Source: Ruixingdingia sedimenti (GTDB lineage Bacteria > Pseudomonadota > Alphaproteobacteria > Rhodobacterales > Rhodobacteraceae). Taken from it: DNA of 64,000 bases. How positions within the stretch are numbered: the stretch's first letter is position 1; every line of letters begins with the position of its first letter. The translations under genes were made by a program, and so were the position numbers. The DNA lies in assembly GCF_031432425.1 (NCBI RefSeq), contig NZ_JAVKPH010000013.1:49235-113234 (forward strand), given 5' to 3'. The notes below the pieces were generated by a model that worked only from the letters and a program-made list of their open reading frames with translations, searched no databases and was not told the origin of the DNA. Shown here in pieces: positions 42,848-51,159 of this stretch.

Positions 42848-43690
42848 ATGCGGCTGATCTGCCCGAATTGCGATGCGCATTACGAAGTCGACGACAGCGC
42901 CATCCCGGCGCAGGGTCGCGATGTGCAATGTTCGAACTGCGGGCATGGCTGGTATCAGTATCCCCCGGGGGCCGAACCGCGCGACGAGGATGCCGAATGG
43001 GCCGAGGCGGAATGGGACCGCGACGACCTGCCCCCCGCCCCGCCGCCCGCAGCCGAAGGCGAGCCGGAACCCGCGCCGGTGCGCCGCGCGCTGGATGAAA
43101 GCCTGCTGGCCGTGCTGCGCGAAGAGGCGGAGCGCGAATCCGAGGCCCGCCGGGCAGAGGCCGAACGCGCCGGTGCCCGGGGTCTGGAAATCCAGCCCGA
43201 TCTGGGCCTGCCCCCCGCCGCACCCCCGCCGCGCGCGACCATCGACGATGCGGATATCGCGGTGTCGGCGGCGCTGGATGCGGCGATGGCTGCCGGGGGC
43301 GGGGCGGTTCCGGCCGAGGATCCCGCCCATCCGCGCCCGGCCGCGGCGGTGCGCAGCCCGGCACGGCGCGACCTGCTGCCGGATATCGAACAGATCAATT
43401 CCACCCTGCGCGCCAGTTCCGAACCCCGCCCGGCGGGTGACGGCGCGGCGGGGGCGGCGATGCGCCTGCCCGAAACCCAGGCAGAGGCGCGCAGCGGGTT
43501 CCGCAGCGGCTTTCTGATCGTGGTGCTGATCGCGGTGCTGCTGGCGGTGCTTTACGTGACCGCACCGCGCATCGCCGCCACGGTGCCGGCGGTGGCCAGG
43601 CCGCTGGCGGCCTATGTGGGCGCGGTGGATCAGGGCCGGGCGGCGGTGCGGCGGCTGGTGGCGCCGATCGAGGCGCCGCGGGCGGAATAG
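42848..43690 (+). CDS. Zinc-ribbon (MJ0042-type) membrane protein
   Basis: A 280-aa protein. C5-x2-C8 and C28-x2-C31 (MRLICPNCDAHY and VQCSNCGHGWYQ) form an N-terminal zinc ribbon. A long acidic, proline- and alanine-rich linker follows (about 40-215), then one span (FLIVVLIAVLLAVLYVTA, about 221-238) and a short C-terminus. This layout is common in alphaproteobacteria next to ftsE; the role is unknown, perhaps in envelope or division control. Confidence 0.9.
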   Translation: MRLICPNCDAHYEVDDSAIPAQGRDVQCSNCGHGWYQYPPGAEPRDEDAEWAEAEWDRDDLPPAPPPAAEGEPEPAPVRRALDESLLAVLREEAERESEARRAEAERAGARGLEIQPDLGLPPAAPPPRATIDDADIAVSAALDAAMAAGGGAVPAEDPAHPRPAAAVRSPARRDLLPDIEQINSTLRASSEPRPAGDGAAGAAMRLPETQAEARSGFRSGFLIVVLIAVLLAVLYVTAPRIAATVPAVARPLAAYVGAVDQGRAAVRRLVAPIEAPRAE

Positions 43691-43721
43691 GGCCGGATAG
43701 TCTTTCACCCCTACCGTGTGG

Positions 43722-43879
43722 CTGGCGAAGGCGCGTGCCTTCGCCAGCGCGACCCCGGTACCACTGCCCCAGCCAGGAGCGGGGCGGGCGCTGGCCTGGC
43801 CTTTGCGCATGTGATCGCGGATTTTCACGGCACCCGCGCGCGACGGGCGCGGAAGCGCAGTGCGTTTCCTGCCCCGCCC
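43722..43879 (+). repeat. Intergenic palindromic repeat, family 1, copy C (short form)
   Basis: CTGGCGAAGGCGCGTGCCTT opens it exactly as in copy A, and CGCAGTGCGTTTCCTG closes it. The middle lacks the GGCCGGGGGC stem but keeps GGGCGGGCGCTGGCC. It fills the gap between two converging genes. Confidence 0.72.
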
Positions 43880-46354
43880 TCAGAACCGGTCCAGCAGGCG
43901 GCGGAGGTAATCCAGTTCCTCCTCGGGCCGGGTGCGTTCGCCCGAACGGCGGCGAAGCTCGTCCAGCAGGTCCTCGGCCCGGCGGTGCGGGTTTTCGCCG
44001 CCCAGCATGTTCTCGTCCGTGCCGATGCGGCCGGATTCGCCCGCGCGGCGGCCCAGGGGATCGCGCGGCCCCGCCGGGTCGGCATTGCCGAAATCCTGCC
44101 CCGGCTGGCCGGGCTGGCCCTGCTGATCCTCTGCCAGCGCCTGATTGAATTCGCGCATGCCCTCGCGCAGGGCCTCCAGCGCCTCTGCCTGACGGTCGAG
44201 CGCGCCGGGCAGGTCGCCCTGGCGCAGCGATTCCTCGGCCTCTTCCATCGCGCGGCCCGCGCGGTCGAGGGCGCGCCGGCCCGCATCGCCGCGGTCGCTG
44301 CCCTCGCCCGGCAGCCGGCCCTGATCGAGGCCCCGCAGCCGGTCGCGCAGCGCGCGCTGGCGGTCGGCCAGATCGCCGGGGTCCGCACCCTCGCCTTCGC
44401 CCTCGCCGGGCTGGCCGTTGAAATCCTCCTGCAGGTCGCGGAACGCCTCGTCCGACAGGCCCTGCTGGTCGCGCAGGGTTTCCTGAAGGTCGCGCATCGC
44501 CTGGTTGCCCTGGCCCTGGCCCTGCCCGCCGGGGCCCTGCGTCACCTGCATGTTTTCCATCAGGCGGCGCAGCATCTCCATCAGTTCGGCGGCCTCGGCC
44601 ATGCGGCCTTCCTCCATCAGCTGCTGGAGCCGGTCGAGCATCTGCTGCAACTGGTCGCCGGTCATCTGCATGCCCTGCATGTCCTGCGACAGTTGGGAAT
44701 CGGGGTTGCGTTCGGCCTCTTGCGCCAGCTGGCGCATGTAGTTGTCCAGCGCCTCGCGGAATTCGCGCATCAGGTCGGCGATCTCGTCCTCTGACGCGCC
44801 GTTCTTCATCGCCTCGTCCAGCCGGTCCTGCGCGCGCTTCAGCCGTTCCAGCGCGGATGCCAGATCGCCTTCCTCGACCAGCAGGGCGATGTCCCACAGC
44901 ACCTCGGCGATCTCGTCGCGCACCTCGGGGGCGAGCACCGGGTCGGAGGCGGCCTCCAGCCGGCGCAGCGCCACGCGCAGGCGCAGGAAGGCGCGTTCGT
45001 TGCGGATGAAGCCTTCGGGCCGGTTGGTGACGGCGCGCAGGATCTGGGCGGTGCGCCGGGCGTTGGCGGCGGTCCACAGCAGGTCGCGCCGGGCCTCGAT
45101 GATGGCGGCGGCCAGCGGGTCGAAAAAGCGGCGGCCGGGCAGGGTGGCGGACAGGGGGTCGGCCATGCCGGTCTGGGTCTGCGCGTCCTCGGCCATCAGG
45201 CGGATGGTGACGGGCAGGTTGGCGAAGGGGTGTTTGGACACGTCGTCCGACAGGGTTTCGGTGAAATCCCGCCGGTCGCCGCGGAAGGGGAGAGGCAGGT
45301 CGAGCACCAGCGGCGCGCGCGGTTCGGGGTCCGCCGCGAGCCCATAGCGGCGGTCCACCGCGGCCAGATCGAGCGCGATTTCCGCCCGGCCCCCGGTCAC
45401 GCCGTAATCGTCGCGGGCGGTGAAGCCCTGCCGCAATTCCCCCCGAGGCCCGCGATGGGCCACGCCTTCGGGGGCGATGTCGGGGGGGGTGTCGGGCAGC
45501 AGGGCGATGTCCCATGCGCGGCCGCCGGGGCCGTCGATCTCGATCCGCCCGGGGCGGGTCACGTCGAACTCTGCCGCTGAGGTGGCAGGGGTATCCGTGG
45601 CGGCGGGGGCGGGGGGCGACACGGTTTCGGTCAGGTCGAACGCCCCCGGCGCGCCGTAGAAACGCAGCATCACCCGGCTGCCCTGCGGCAGGTGCAGGCC
45701 GCCCGCCGCGACTTCATTGAGGTAGAGCGTCGGTTGCCCTGTATAGGCGGGGGGCTGGATCCAGCCTTCCCATGCGGGCCCGCCGGCCAGCGCGGGGCCC
45801 GCGCCCGGGGCCAGCGCCGTGACCGCCGCCACCCGGCCCCAGACCCCGAACAGCGCCGCCATCGCCAGCGCCGTCAGCGCGACATAGCGCAGCGCGAAAG
45901 GGTCGGCCCGGGCCAGCCGCAGGTCGGGTGCGGGGGCGCGGGCCTGCGCCGCGCGGGCGGCCATGCGGTCCACATGTGCCTGCCAGACGGCGGCCGATGC
46001 CGCATCGCCCGCGCCGATCGCCTGCCGGTCGGCCATCGCCGCCAGCGGCCGGCCCGGCAGCGTGGCATCGAGCCGCGCGCGCGCCTCTGCCGCCCGGGGC
46101 CAGCGGAACCGCCACGCCCCGCGCGCCGCCAGCACCAGCACCACCAGCCCCGCCGCGCCGAACACCGCCGTTCCCGCCTGCGGCGACAGCGCATCCTGCG
46201 CGCCGAAGGCCAGCGCCGCCAGCGCCGCCACCGCCACCGTCCATGCCGGCCAGAAGGCGCGCGCCAGCCGTTCCGCCACCATGCCCGCACGCGTCAACGC
46301 CAGCGCACGGCGCAGGCGGGCAGGCGGACGGATATGGGACGTGTCAGCGGTCAT
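43880..46354 (-). CDS. TIGR02302/DUF4175 family membrane protein
   Basis: An 824-aa protein. Three spans lie in the first 190 residues (WTVAVAALAALAFGA, VFGAAGLVVLVLAA, ALTALAMAALFGVWG). A large middle domain follows, and from about 560 a helical region very rich in Q, E, R, G and M (QDMQGMQMTGDQLQQMLDRL, then a GQGQGQG stretch) resembling a coiled coil. The family is widespread in alphaproteobacteria and of unknown function, probably envelope-related. It is 30 bp downstream of lysA and co-oriented. Confidence 0.93.
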   Translation of the reverse strand: MTADTSHIRPPARLRRALALTRAGMVAERLARAFWPAWTVAVAALAALAFGAQDALSPQAGTAVFGAAGLVVLVLAARGAWRFRWPRAAEARARLDATLPGRPLAAMADRQAIGAGDAASAAVWQAHVDRMAARAAQARAPAPDLRLARADPFALRYVALTALAMAALFGVWGRVAAVTALAPGAGPALAGGPAWEGWIQPPAYTGQPTLYLNEVAAGGLHLPQGSRVMLRFYGAPGAFDLTETVSPPAPAATDTPATSAAEFDVTRPGRIEIDGPGGRAWDIALLPDTPPDIAPEGVAHRGPRGELRQGFTARDDYGVTGGRAEIALDLAAVDRRYGLAADPEPRAPLVLDLPLPFRGDRRDFTETLSDDVSKHPFANLPVTIRLMAEDAQTQTGMADPLSATLPGRRFFDPLAAAIIEARRDLLWTAANARRTAQILRAVTNRPEGFIRNERAFLRLRVALRRLEAASDPVLAPEVRDEIAEVLWDIALLVEEGDLASALERLKRAQDRLDEAMKNGASEDEIADLMREFREALDNYMRQLAQEAERNPDSQLSQDMQGMQMTGDQLQQMLDRLQQLMEEGRMAEAAELMEMLRRLMENMQVTQGPGGQGQGQGNQAMRDLQETLRDQQGLSDEAFRDLQEDFNGQPGEGEGEGADPGDLADRQRALRDRLRGLDQGRLPGEGSDRGDAGRRALDRAGRAMEEAEESLRQGDLPGALDRQAEALEALREGMREFNQALAEDQQGQPGQPGQDFGNADPAGPRDPLGRRAGESGRIGTDENMLGGENPHRRAEDLLDELRRRSGERTRPEEELDYLRRLLDRF

Positions 46355-46384
46355 GCGGCCTTCCCCTAAGGGCGGGCTGCCGGG

Positions 46385-47650
46385 TCACAGCCACTCCGGG
46401 ATCGTATCGCGCCCGAGGATTTCGTCAAACGTCGGCCGTGCCCGTATGACGGCGAAGTGATCGCCCTGCACCAGCACCTCGGGCACCAGCGGGCGGGTGT
46501 TGTATTCGCTGGCCATCACCGCGCCATAGGCCCCCGCGCTGCGGAAGGCGACCAGATCGCCCTCGGCCAGCAGCGGCAGTTCGCGCGCGCGGGCGAAGGT
46601 GTCGCCGGTTTCGCAGACCGGGCCCACCACGTCGAAGGGCTGCGTCGGGCCGCCGGGGGCGCCCTCGATCACCGGCACGATGTCGTGATGCGCCTCGTAC
46701 ATCGCCGGGCGCACCAGATCGTTCATGGCGGCGTCGAGGATCAGGAAATCCCGTCCCTCGCCGTTCTTCACATAGATCACCCCGGCGACCAGCAGCCCGG
46801 CATTGCCGGAAATCAGCCGCCCCGGCTCGATCTCGATCTCGCAGTCCAGATCGCCGAGCACGCGGTGGATCATCGCGCCATAGTCGGTGGGCAGCGGCGG
46901 CGCCTCGTTGCCGCGGGTATAGGGGATCCCCAGACCCCCGCCGAGGTCGAGCCGCCGGATGTCGTGCCCTTCGGCGCGCAGGGCGAGCGTGGTTTCGCGC
47001 AGCTTGGTGAAGGCGGCCTCGAACGGGGCGAGGTCGGTCAGCTGGCTGCCGATATGCACGTCGATGCCGACGGCGCGCAGGCCGGGCAGGCGGGCGATTT
47101 CGGCATAGACCTCGGATGCGCGGGCGATGGGGATGCCGAACTTGTTTTCCGACTTGCCGGTGGCGATCTTGGCGTGGGTTTTCGCGTCCACGTCCGGGTT
47201 GACCCGCACGGTGACGGGGGCGGTGACGCCCATCGCGGCCGCGACTTCGGACAGGGCGCGCATTTCGGGTTCGGATTCGATGTTGAACTGCCGGATCCCG
47301 CCTTCCAGCGCCAGCCGCATTTCCGCCCGCGTCTTGCCGACGCCGGAAAAGACGATGCGGTCGCCCGGTACACCCGCGGCCCTGGCGCGCAGGTATTCGC
47401 CGCCCGAGACCACATCCATCCCCGCGCCGAGATCGCCCAGAAGCTTCAGCACCGCGACGTTGGACAGCGACTTGATGGCGAAGCAGACAAGATGGGGCAG
47501 GGGCGACAGCGCCTCGGTGAACAGGCGGTAATGGCGCGTCAGCGTGGCGGCGGAATAGACGTAGAAGGGCGTACCCACCACCGCCGCGATGTCGGGGATG
47601 GCCACGTCCTCGGCATGCAGGATACCGCCCCGGTACAGGAAATGATCCAT
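46385..47650 (-). CDS. lysA: Diaminopimelate decarboxylase
   Basis: A 421-aa PLP enzyme making L-lysine from meso-diaminopimelate. K60 (CFAIKSLSN) binds PLP; the barrel carries GSQLTD, GGGLGIPY and EPGRLI; the C-terminal domain has the catalytic cysteine in GPVCETGDTF. Length is normal. It is followed by the 824-aa membrane protein gene and preceded by a small lipoprotein/membrane pair and argH, all leftward. Confidence 0.98.
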   Translation of the reverse strand: MDHFLYRGGILHAEDVAIPDIAAVVGTPFYVYSAATLTRHYRLFTEALSPLPHLVCFAIKSLSNVAVLKLLGDLGAGMDVVSGGEYLRARAAGVPGDRIVFSGVGKTRAEMRLALEGGIRQFNIESEPEMRALSEVAAAMGVTAPVTVRVNPDVDAKTHAKIATGKSENKFGIPIARASEVYAEIARLPGLRAVGIDVHIGSQLTDLAPFEAAFTKLRETTLALRAEGHDIRRLDLGGGLGIPYTRGNEAPPLPTDYGAMIHRVLGDLDCEIEIEPGRLISGNAGLLVAGVIYVKNGEGRDFLILDAAMNDLVRPAMYEAHHDIVPVIEGAPGGPTQPFDVVGPVCETGDTFARARELPLLAEGDLVAFRSAGAYGAVMASEYNTRPLVPEVLVQGDHFAVIRARPTFDEILGRDTIPEWL

Positions 47651-47757
47651 CACGCGCCCCTTTCGCTGCGGTCGGCCGGGGGCGGTATAGCAGATGCGCA
47701 AGGGGGTGCAATTAGGTGCGCCCGGTGGATCGGGCCGTTGTCCAGGGTCGAACCACC

Positions 47758-48024
47758 CTACCGGACAGGCCGCGCGCGCAGGAACAGATAGAGCGGCAGC
47801 CCGCATCCCGGGCCGATCAGCCAGACGGCGGGGATGGCGGCCAGCGCCTCCCAGTTGCGGCGGACGGCGGTTTCGGCAAGGGCCCAGAGGCTGAGCGTCA
47901 GTGCCGCGATCGCCATGTCGCCGCCGGCCGGGGCCCATTCGCCGCCCTGGGCCCACAGCCACCATGCATGCGCCGCGCCCGCCGCGGCCAAGACCAGCCA
48001 GACCGGGCGCAGCCGGGGGATCAC
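47758..48024 (-). CDS. DUF2834-like small membrane protein
   Basis: An 88-aa protein with three hydrophobic segments (LVLAAAGAAHAWWLW, DMAIAALTLSLWALAE, IPAVWLIGPGCGLPLYLFL). The spacing and the ending PLYLFLRAR resemble DUF2834, whose role is unknown. GTG 48024 overlaps the lipoprotein stop (GTGA). Confidence 0.7.
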   Translation of the reverse strand: MIPRLRPVWLVLAAAGAAHAWWLWAQGGEWAPAGGDMAIAALTLSLWALAETAVRRNWEALAAIPAVWLIGPGCGLPLYLFLRARPVR

Positions 48025-48167
48025 TTGCGGATCTGGACGCCCATCCGCGCCTCGCCGCTGACGGTCACGCCATCCTGCGCCTGCGGATGGGTCGGCGGCC
48101 CTTCGGCGCCGCAGGCGGCCAGAAGGCCGAGCGGCAGGGCGAAGGCGGCGATGCGGATCAGTTTCAT
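48021..48167 (-). CDS. Tiny lipoprotein
   Basis: A 48-aa ORF. The sequence MKLIRIAAFALPLGLLAACG is a classic lipoprotein signal with lipobox LAAC (C19), followed by 29 mature residues of a polar peptide (ending MGVQIRK). Its ATG overlaps the argH stop and its stop overlaps the next start (GTGA). Such tiny lipoproteins recur behind argH in relatives, from memory. Function unknown; it is easily missed because of its size. Confidence 0.75.
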   Translation of the reverse strand: MKLIRIAAFALPLGLLAACGAEGPPTHPQAQDGVTVSGEARMGVQIRK

Positions 48168-49564
48168 GCGAGAAGTTCCTTCCAACGTGCTATCTGGGCG
48201 CGGACCTGATCGGGCGCCGTGCCGCCGTAAGAAGTGCGCGAACGCACGGAATTTTCAACCCCCAGAACCCCGAACACCTCGGCGGTGATCCGCGCATGGA
48301 CGGCCTGCATGTCGGCCAGCGTCAGGTCCGGCAGGTCGCAGCCCTTGTCCTCCGCCAGCTTCACCAGCGTGCCGGTGACGTGATGGGCATCGCGGAACGG
48401 CAGGCCCAGTTCGCGCACCAGCCAGTCGGCCAGATCGGTGGCGGTGGAAAAGCCCGACCCGGCGGCGGCGGCCAGCGCGGCACGGTTCGCGCTCATGTCC
48501 GTGACCATGCCGGTCATCGCGGCCAGCGACAGCATCAGGCTGTCGGCGGCGTCGAAAACCTGTTCCTTGTCTTCCTGCATGTCCTTGGAATAGGTCAGCG
48601 CGAGGCCCTTCATGATGGTGAACAGCGCCACGGTTGCCCCGAGAATCCGCCCGATCTTGGCCCGGATCAGTTCGGCCGCGTCGGGGTTCTTCTTCTGCGG
48701 CATGATGCTGGACCCGGTGGTGAACCCGTCCGACAGCCGCACGAAACGGAACTGCGCGCTGGACCAGATCACCAGTTCCTCGGCAAAGCGCGACAGGTGC
48801 ATGGCGCAGATCGACGACGCCGACAGGAATTCCAGCGCGAAATCGCGGTCGCTGACGGAATCGAGGCTGTTCGCCGTCGGCCGGTCGAAACCCAGTGCGG
48901 CGGCGGTGGCGTGCCGGTCGATGGGGAACGAGGTTCCCGCCAGTGCGGCGGCGCCGAGGGGGCATTCGTTCATCCGCGCCCGCGCATCGGCGAATCGCGA
49001 CCGGTCGCGGGCGAACATTTCCACATAGGCCATCATGTGATGGCCCCAAGTCACCGGCTGCGCGGTCTGAAGATGGGTGAAGCCCGGCATCACCCAGTCC
49101 GCGCCCGCCTCTGCCTGCGCGACAAAGGCGCGCATCAGTTCCGTCAGCCCCTCTACCGCCGCATCGCACTGGTCGCGCACCCACAGCCGGAAATCCACCG
49201 CCACCTGATCGTTGCGCGAACGCGCGGTGTGCAGGCGCCCCGCGGCGGGGCCGATCAGTTCGCGCAGGCGGTTTTCCACGTTCATGTGGATGTCTTCCAG
49301 ATCGGCGCGGAAGTCGAACCCGCCCGCCTCGATCTCTGACAACACCGTGAGAAGCCCTTCCCCGATCGCCTGCGCGTCGCTATCAGAGAGGATGCCCTGC
49401 GCCGCCAGCATCGCGGCATGGGCCCGGCTGCCGCGGATGTCCTGGGCATAGAGCCGCTGGTCGAACCCGATCGAGGCGTTGATCGCCTGCATGATCGCGC
49501 TCGGCCCCGCGGCGAAACGCCCGCCCCACATCGCATTGGCGGACTTGCTGGTCGTGTCGGTCAT
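48164..49564 (-). CDS. argH: Argininosuccinate lyase
   Basis: A 466-aa fumarase/aspartase-fold enzyme that splits argininosuccinate to arginine and fumarate. The signature GSSIMPQKKNPD with the catalytic serine is present, with TARSRNDQVAVDFRLW and GFTHLQTAQPVTWGHH (catalytic histidine). It is the first gene of the argH-lipoprotein-DUF2834-lysA-824 aa protein run. It is divergent from the thioredoxin-like gene with only 21 bp between start codons. Confidence 0.98.
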   Translation of the reverse strand: MTDTTSKSANAMWGGRFAAGPSAIMQAINASIGFDQRLYAQDIRGSRAHAAMLAAQGILSDSDAQAIGEGLLTVLSEIEAGGFDFRADLEDIHMNVENRLRELIGPAAGRLHTARSRNDQVAVDFRLWVRDQCDAAVEGLTELMRAFVAQAEAGADWVMPGFTHLQTAQPVTWGHHMMAYVEMFARDRSRFADARARMNECPLGAAALAGTSFPIDRHATAAALGFDRPTANSLDSVSDRDFALEFLSASSICAMHLSRFAEELVIWSSAQFRFVRLSDGFTTGSSIMPQKKNPDAAELIRAKIGRILGATVALFTIMKGLALTYSKDMQEDKEQVFDAADSLMLSLAAMTGMVTDMSANRAALAAAAGSGFSTATDLADWLVRELGLPFRDAHHVTGTLVKLAEDKGCDLPDLTLADMQAVHARITAEVFGVLGVENSVRSRTSYGGTAPDQVRAQIARWKELLA

Positions 49565-49585
49565 GGCTCTGCCTTCGGAGGGGTG

Positions 49586-50137
49586 ATGCTGCGCTTTCTG
49601 TTCGCCGTGGTCTACACGGTAGGTCTGCTGGGTGCAAACACGGCACATGCCGACCCGGCCCTTGCCGCGCTGCTGGAAGGCGACATGCGCAAGCTGGTGC
49701 TGCATGCCGACCCGCGCCCGGCGTCGGATGTGGCCTTCACCGATCCGCAGGGGGCCGAACACCGGCTGGCGGACTGGCGCGGGCGGCATCTGGTGGTGAA
49801 CTTCTGGGCCACATGGTGCGCGCCCTGCCGCAAGGAAATGCCCGCGCTCGATGCGTTGCAGGCGCGGTACGGGGGCGGGCGGTTCGCGGTGCTGACCATC
49901 GCCACCGGGCGCAATACCCTGCCCGGCATCGACAAGTTCTTCACCGAGGCGGGGGTGAAGAACCTGCCCGTGCTGCTGGATGCCAAATCGGCGCTGGCGC
50001 GCGATTCGGGGGTGCTGGGGTTGCCGGTGACGCTGGTGCTCGACCCCGAGGGGCGGGAAATCGGGCGGATGGTGGGCGAGGCCGACTGGGCCGGCCCCTC
50101 GGCCGTGGCGCTGGTCGAGGCGCTGCTGGCGCGATAG
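49586..50137 (+). CDS. TlpA/ResA-like thioredoxin-fold protein
   Basis: A 183-aa exported thioredoxin-fold protein. The signal peptide is MLRFLFAVVYTVGLLGANTA (cleavage near HADP). The active site is C78-x-x-C81 (FWATWCAPCRKEMP), with cis-proline in GLPVTLVLD. It probably keeps periplasmic thiols reduced, for example for cytochrome c assembly. CGGAGG precedes ATG 49586. Confidence 0.93.
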   Translation: MLRFLFAVVYTVGLLGANTAHADPALAALLEGDMRKLVLHADPRPASDVAFTDPQGAEHRLADWRGRHLVVNFWATWCAPCRKEMPALDALQARYGGGRFAVLTIATGRNTLPGIDKFFTEAGVKNLPVLLDAKSALARDSGVLGLPVTLVLDPEGREIGRMVGEADWAGPSAVALVEALLAR

Positions 50138-50211
50138 CGCGAATTGCGCGCGTTAACCCGGCCTTCATCCCTGTGGCCGCATTCTGTCGCCGGTCGGCGA
50201 AGGAGCGGGCG

Positions 50212-51030
50212 ATGGACGAGACGCAGTTGATAGCCGGGCTTGGGGATCCCCTGTCCTTCGCGGTGGCCGAACGCGACCGCGACACGCTGGCCATGGTGCG
50301 CGACGCGCTGGCGCGGGGGCGGATGGCGCTGGCGTTCCAGCCGGTGGTGACGGCGGGCGATGCCGGGCGCGTGGCGTTCCACGAAGGGCTGATCCGCATT
50401 CTGGACGAGGCCAACCGCCCGATCCCCGCGCGCGATTTCATGGGGGCGGCGGAAACCACCGAAACCGGCCGGTTGATCGACTGCGCGGCGCTGGAACTGG
50501 GGCTGGCGGCGCTGGCGGACGAACCGGGGCTGCGGCTGTCGGTGAACATGTCGGCGCGGTCCATCGGCTATCCGCGCTGGATGCGGGTGCTGGATGCGGG
50601 GCTGGACCGCGACCCCACGGTGGCCGAACGGCTGATCCTGGAAATCACCGAATCCTCCGCCATGCTGATGCCCGATCTGGTCACCGTGTTCATGGACGGG
50701 TTGCAGCGGCGCGGCATCGCCTTTGCTCTGGACGATTTCGGGGCGGGGTTCACCGCCTTCCGCTATCTGCGCGAATTCTTCTTCGACATCGTGAAGATCG
50801 ACGGCCAGTTCATCCGCGGCGTTTCCCGCGACCCCGACAATCAGGTGCTGACCGCCGCGCTGGTGTCGATCGCGCGGCATTTCGACATGTTCACCGTCGC
50901 GGAATCGGTCGAGGCGCCGGAGGATGCGGCCTGGCTGGCCGCGAACGGGGTGGACTGCCTTCAGGGCTATCTGTTCGGCATGCCCACCGTGCACCCGCCC
51001 TGGCGCACCGGCGAACGCCGCCGGGCCTGA
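50212..51030 (+). CDS. EAL-domain c-di-GMP phosphodiesterase
   Basis: A 272-aa soluble stand-alone EAL protein. The signature motif is E58-G-L-I-R (FHEGLIRI) instead of EALLR, and the other active-site positions are all there: N112 (SVNMSA), E144 (LEITES), D174-D175 (LDDFGAG), K195 (VKIDGQF) and E231 (VAESVE). It should therefore be able to cleave c-di-GMP. No GGDEF or sensor domain is fused. AAGGAG precedes the ATG. It sits between the thioredoxin-like gene and phaA. Confidence 0.92.
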   Translation: MDETQLIAGLGDPLSFAVAERDRDTLAMVRDALARGRMALAFQPVVTAGDAGRVAFHEGLIRILDEANRPIPARDFMGAAETTETGRLIDCAALELGLAALADEPGLRLSVNMSARSIGYPRWMRVLDAGLDRDPTVAERLILEITESSAMLMPDLVTVFMDGLQRRGIAFALDDFGAGFTAFRYLREFFFDIVKIDGQFIRGVSRDPDNQVLTAALVSIARHFDMFTVAESVEAPEDAAWLAANGVDCLQGYLFGMPTVHPPWRTGERRRA

Positions 51031-51063
51031 GGGGCCGCGGCGCTTTCGGCCTGTCCCCCCGGC

Positions 51064-51078
51064 GGGTGACGCTATTTC
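51064..51078 (+). promoter_or_regulatory. Shared upstream motif, phaA copy
   Basis: GGGTGACGCTATTTC lies 81 bases before the phaA start. A copy with one change (GGGTAACGCTATTTC) lies 25 bases before phaB at 52380-52394. Such a long match in two upstream regions of one pathway suggests a common regulator or promoter element. Confidence 0.45.
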
Positions 51079-51159
51079 CTTGCGCCGCACCGCCGCATTG
51101 CTTAGGCCAAGAGGGTGCGGCGGCGGCAGGGGCCGCGCCAGCGGAAGGGAAGGGAACCC

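Noticed and set aside
43380..45515. 706-aa minus frame overlapping the TIGR02302 gene
   Set aside because: It is the +1 shadow of the 824-aa gene on the same strand and is R/P/G-rich without features.
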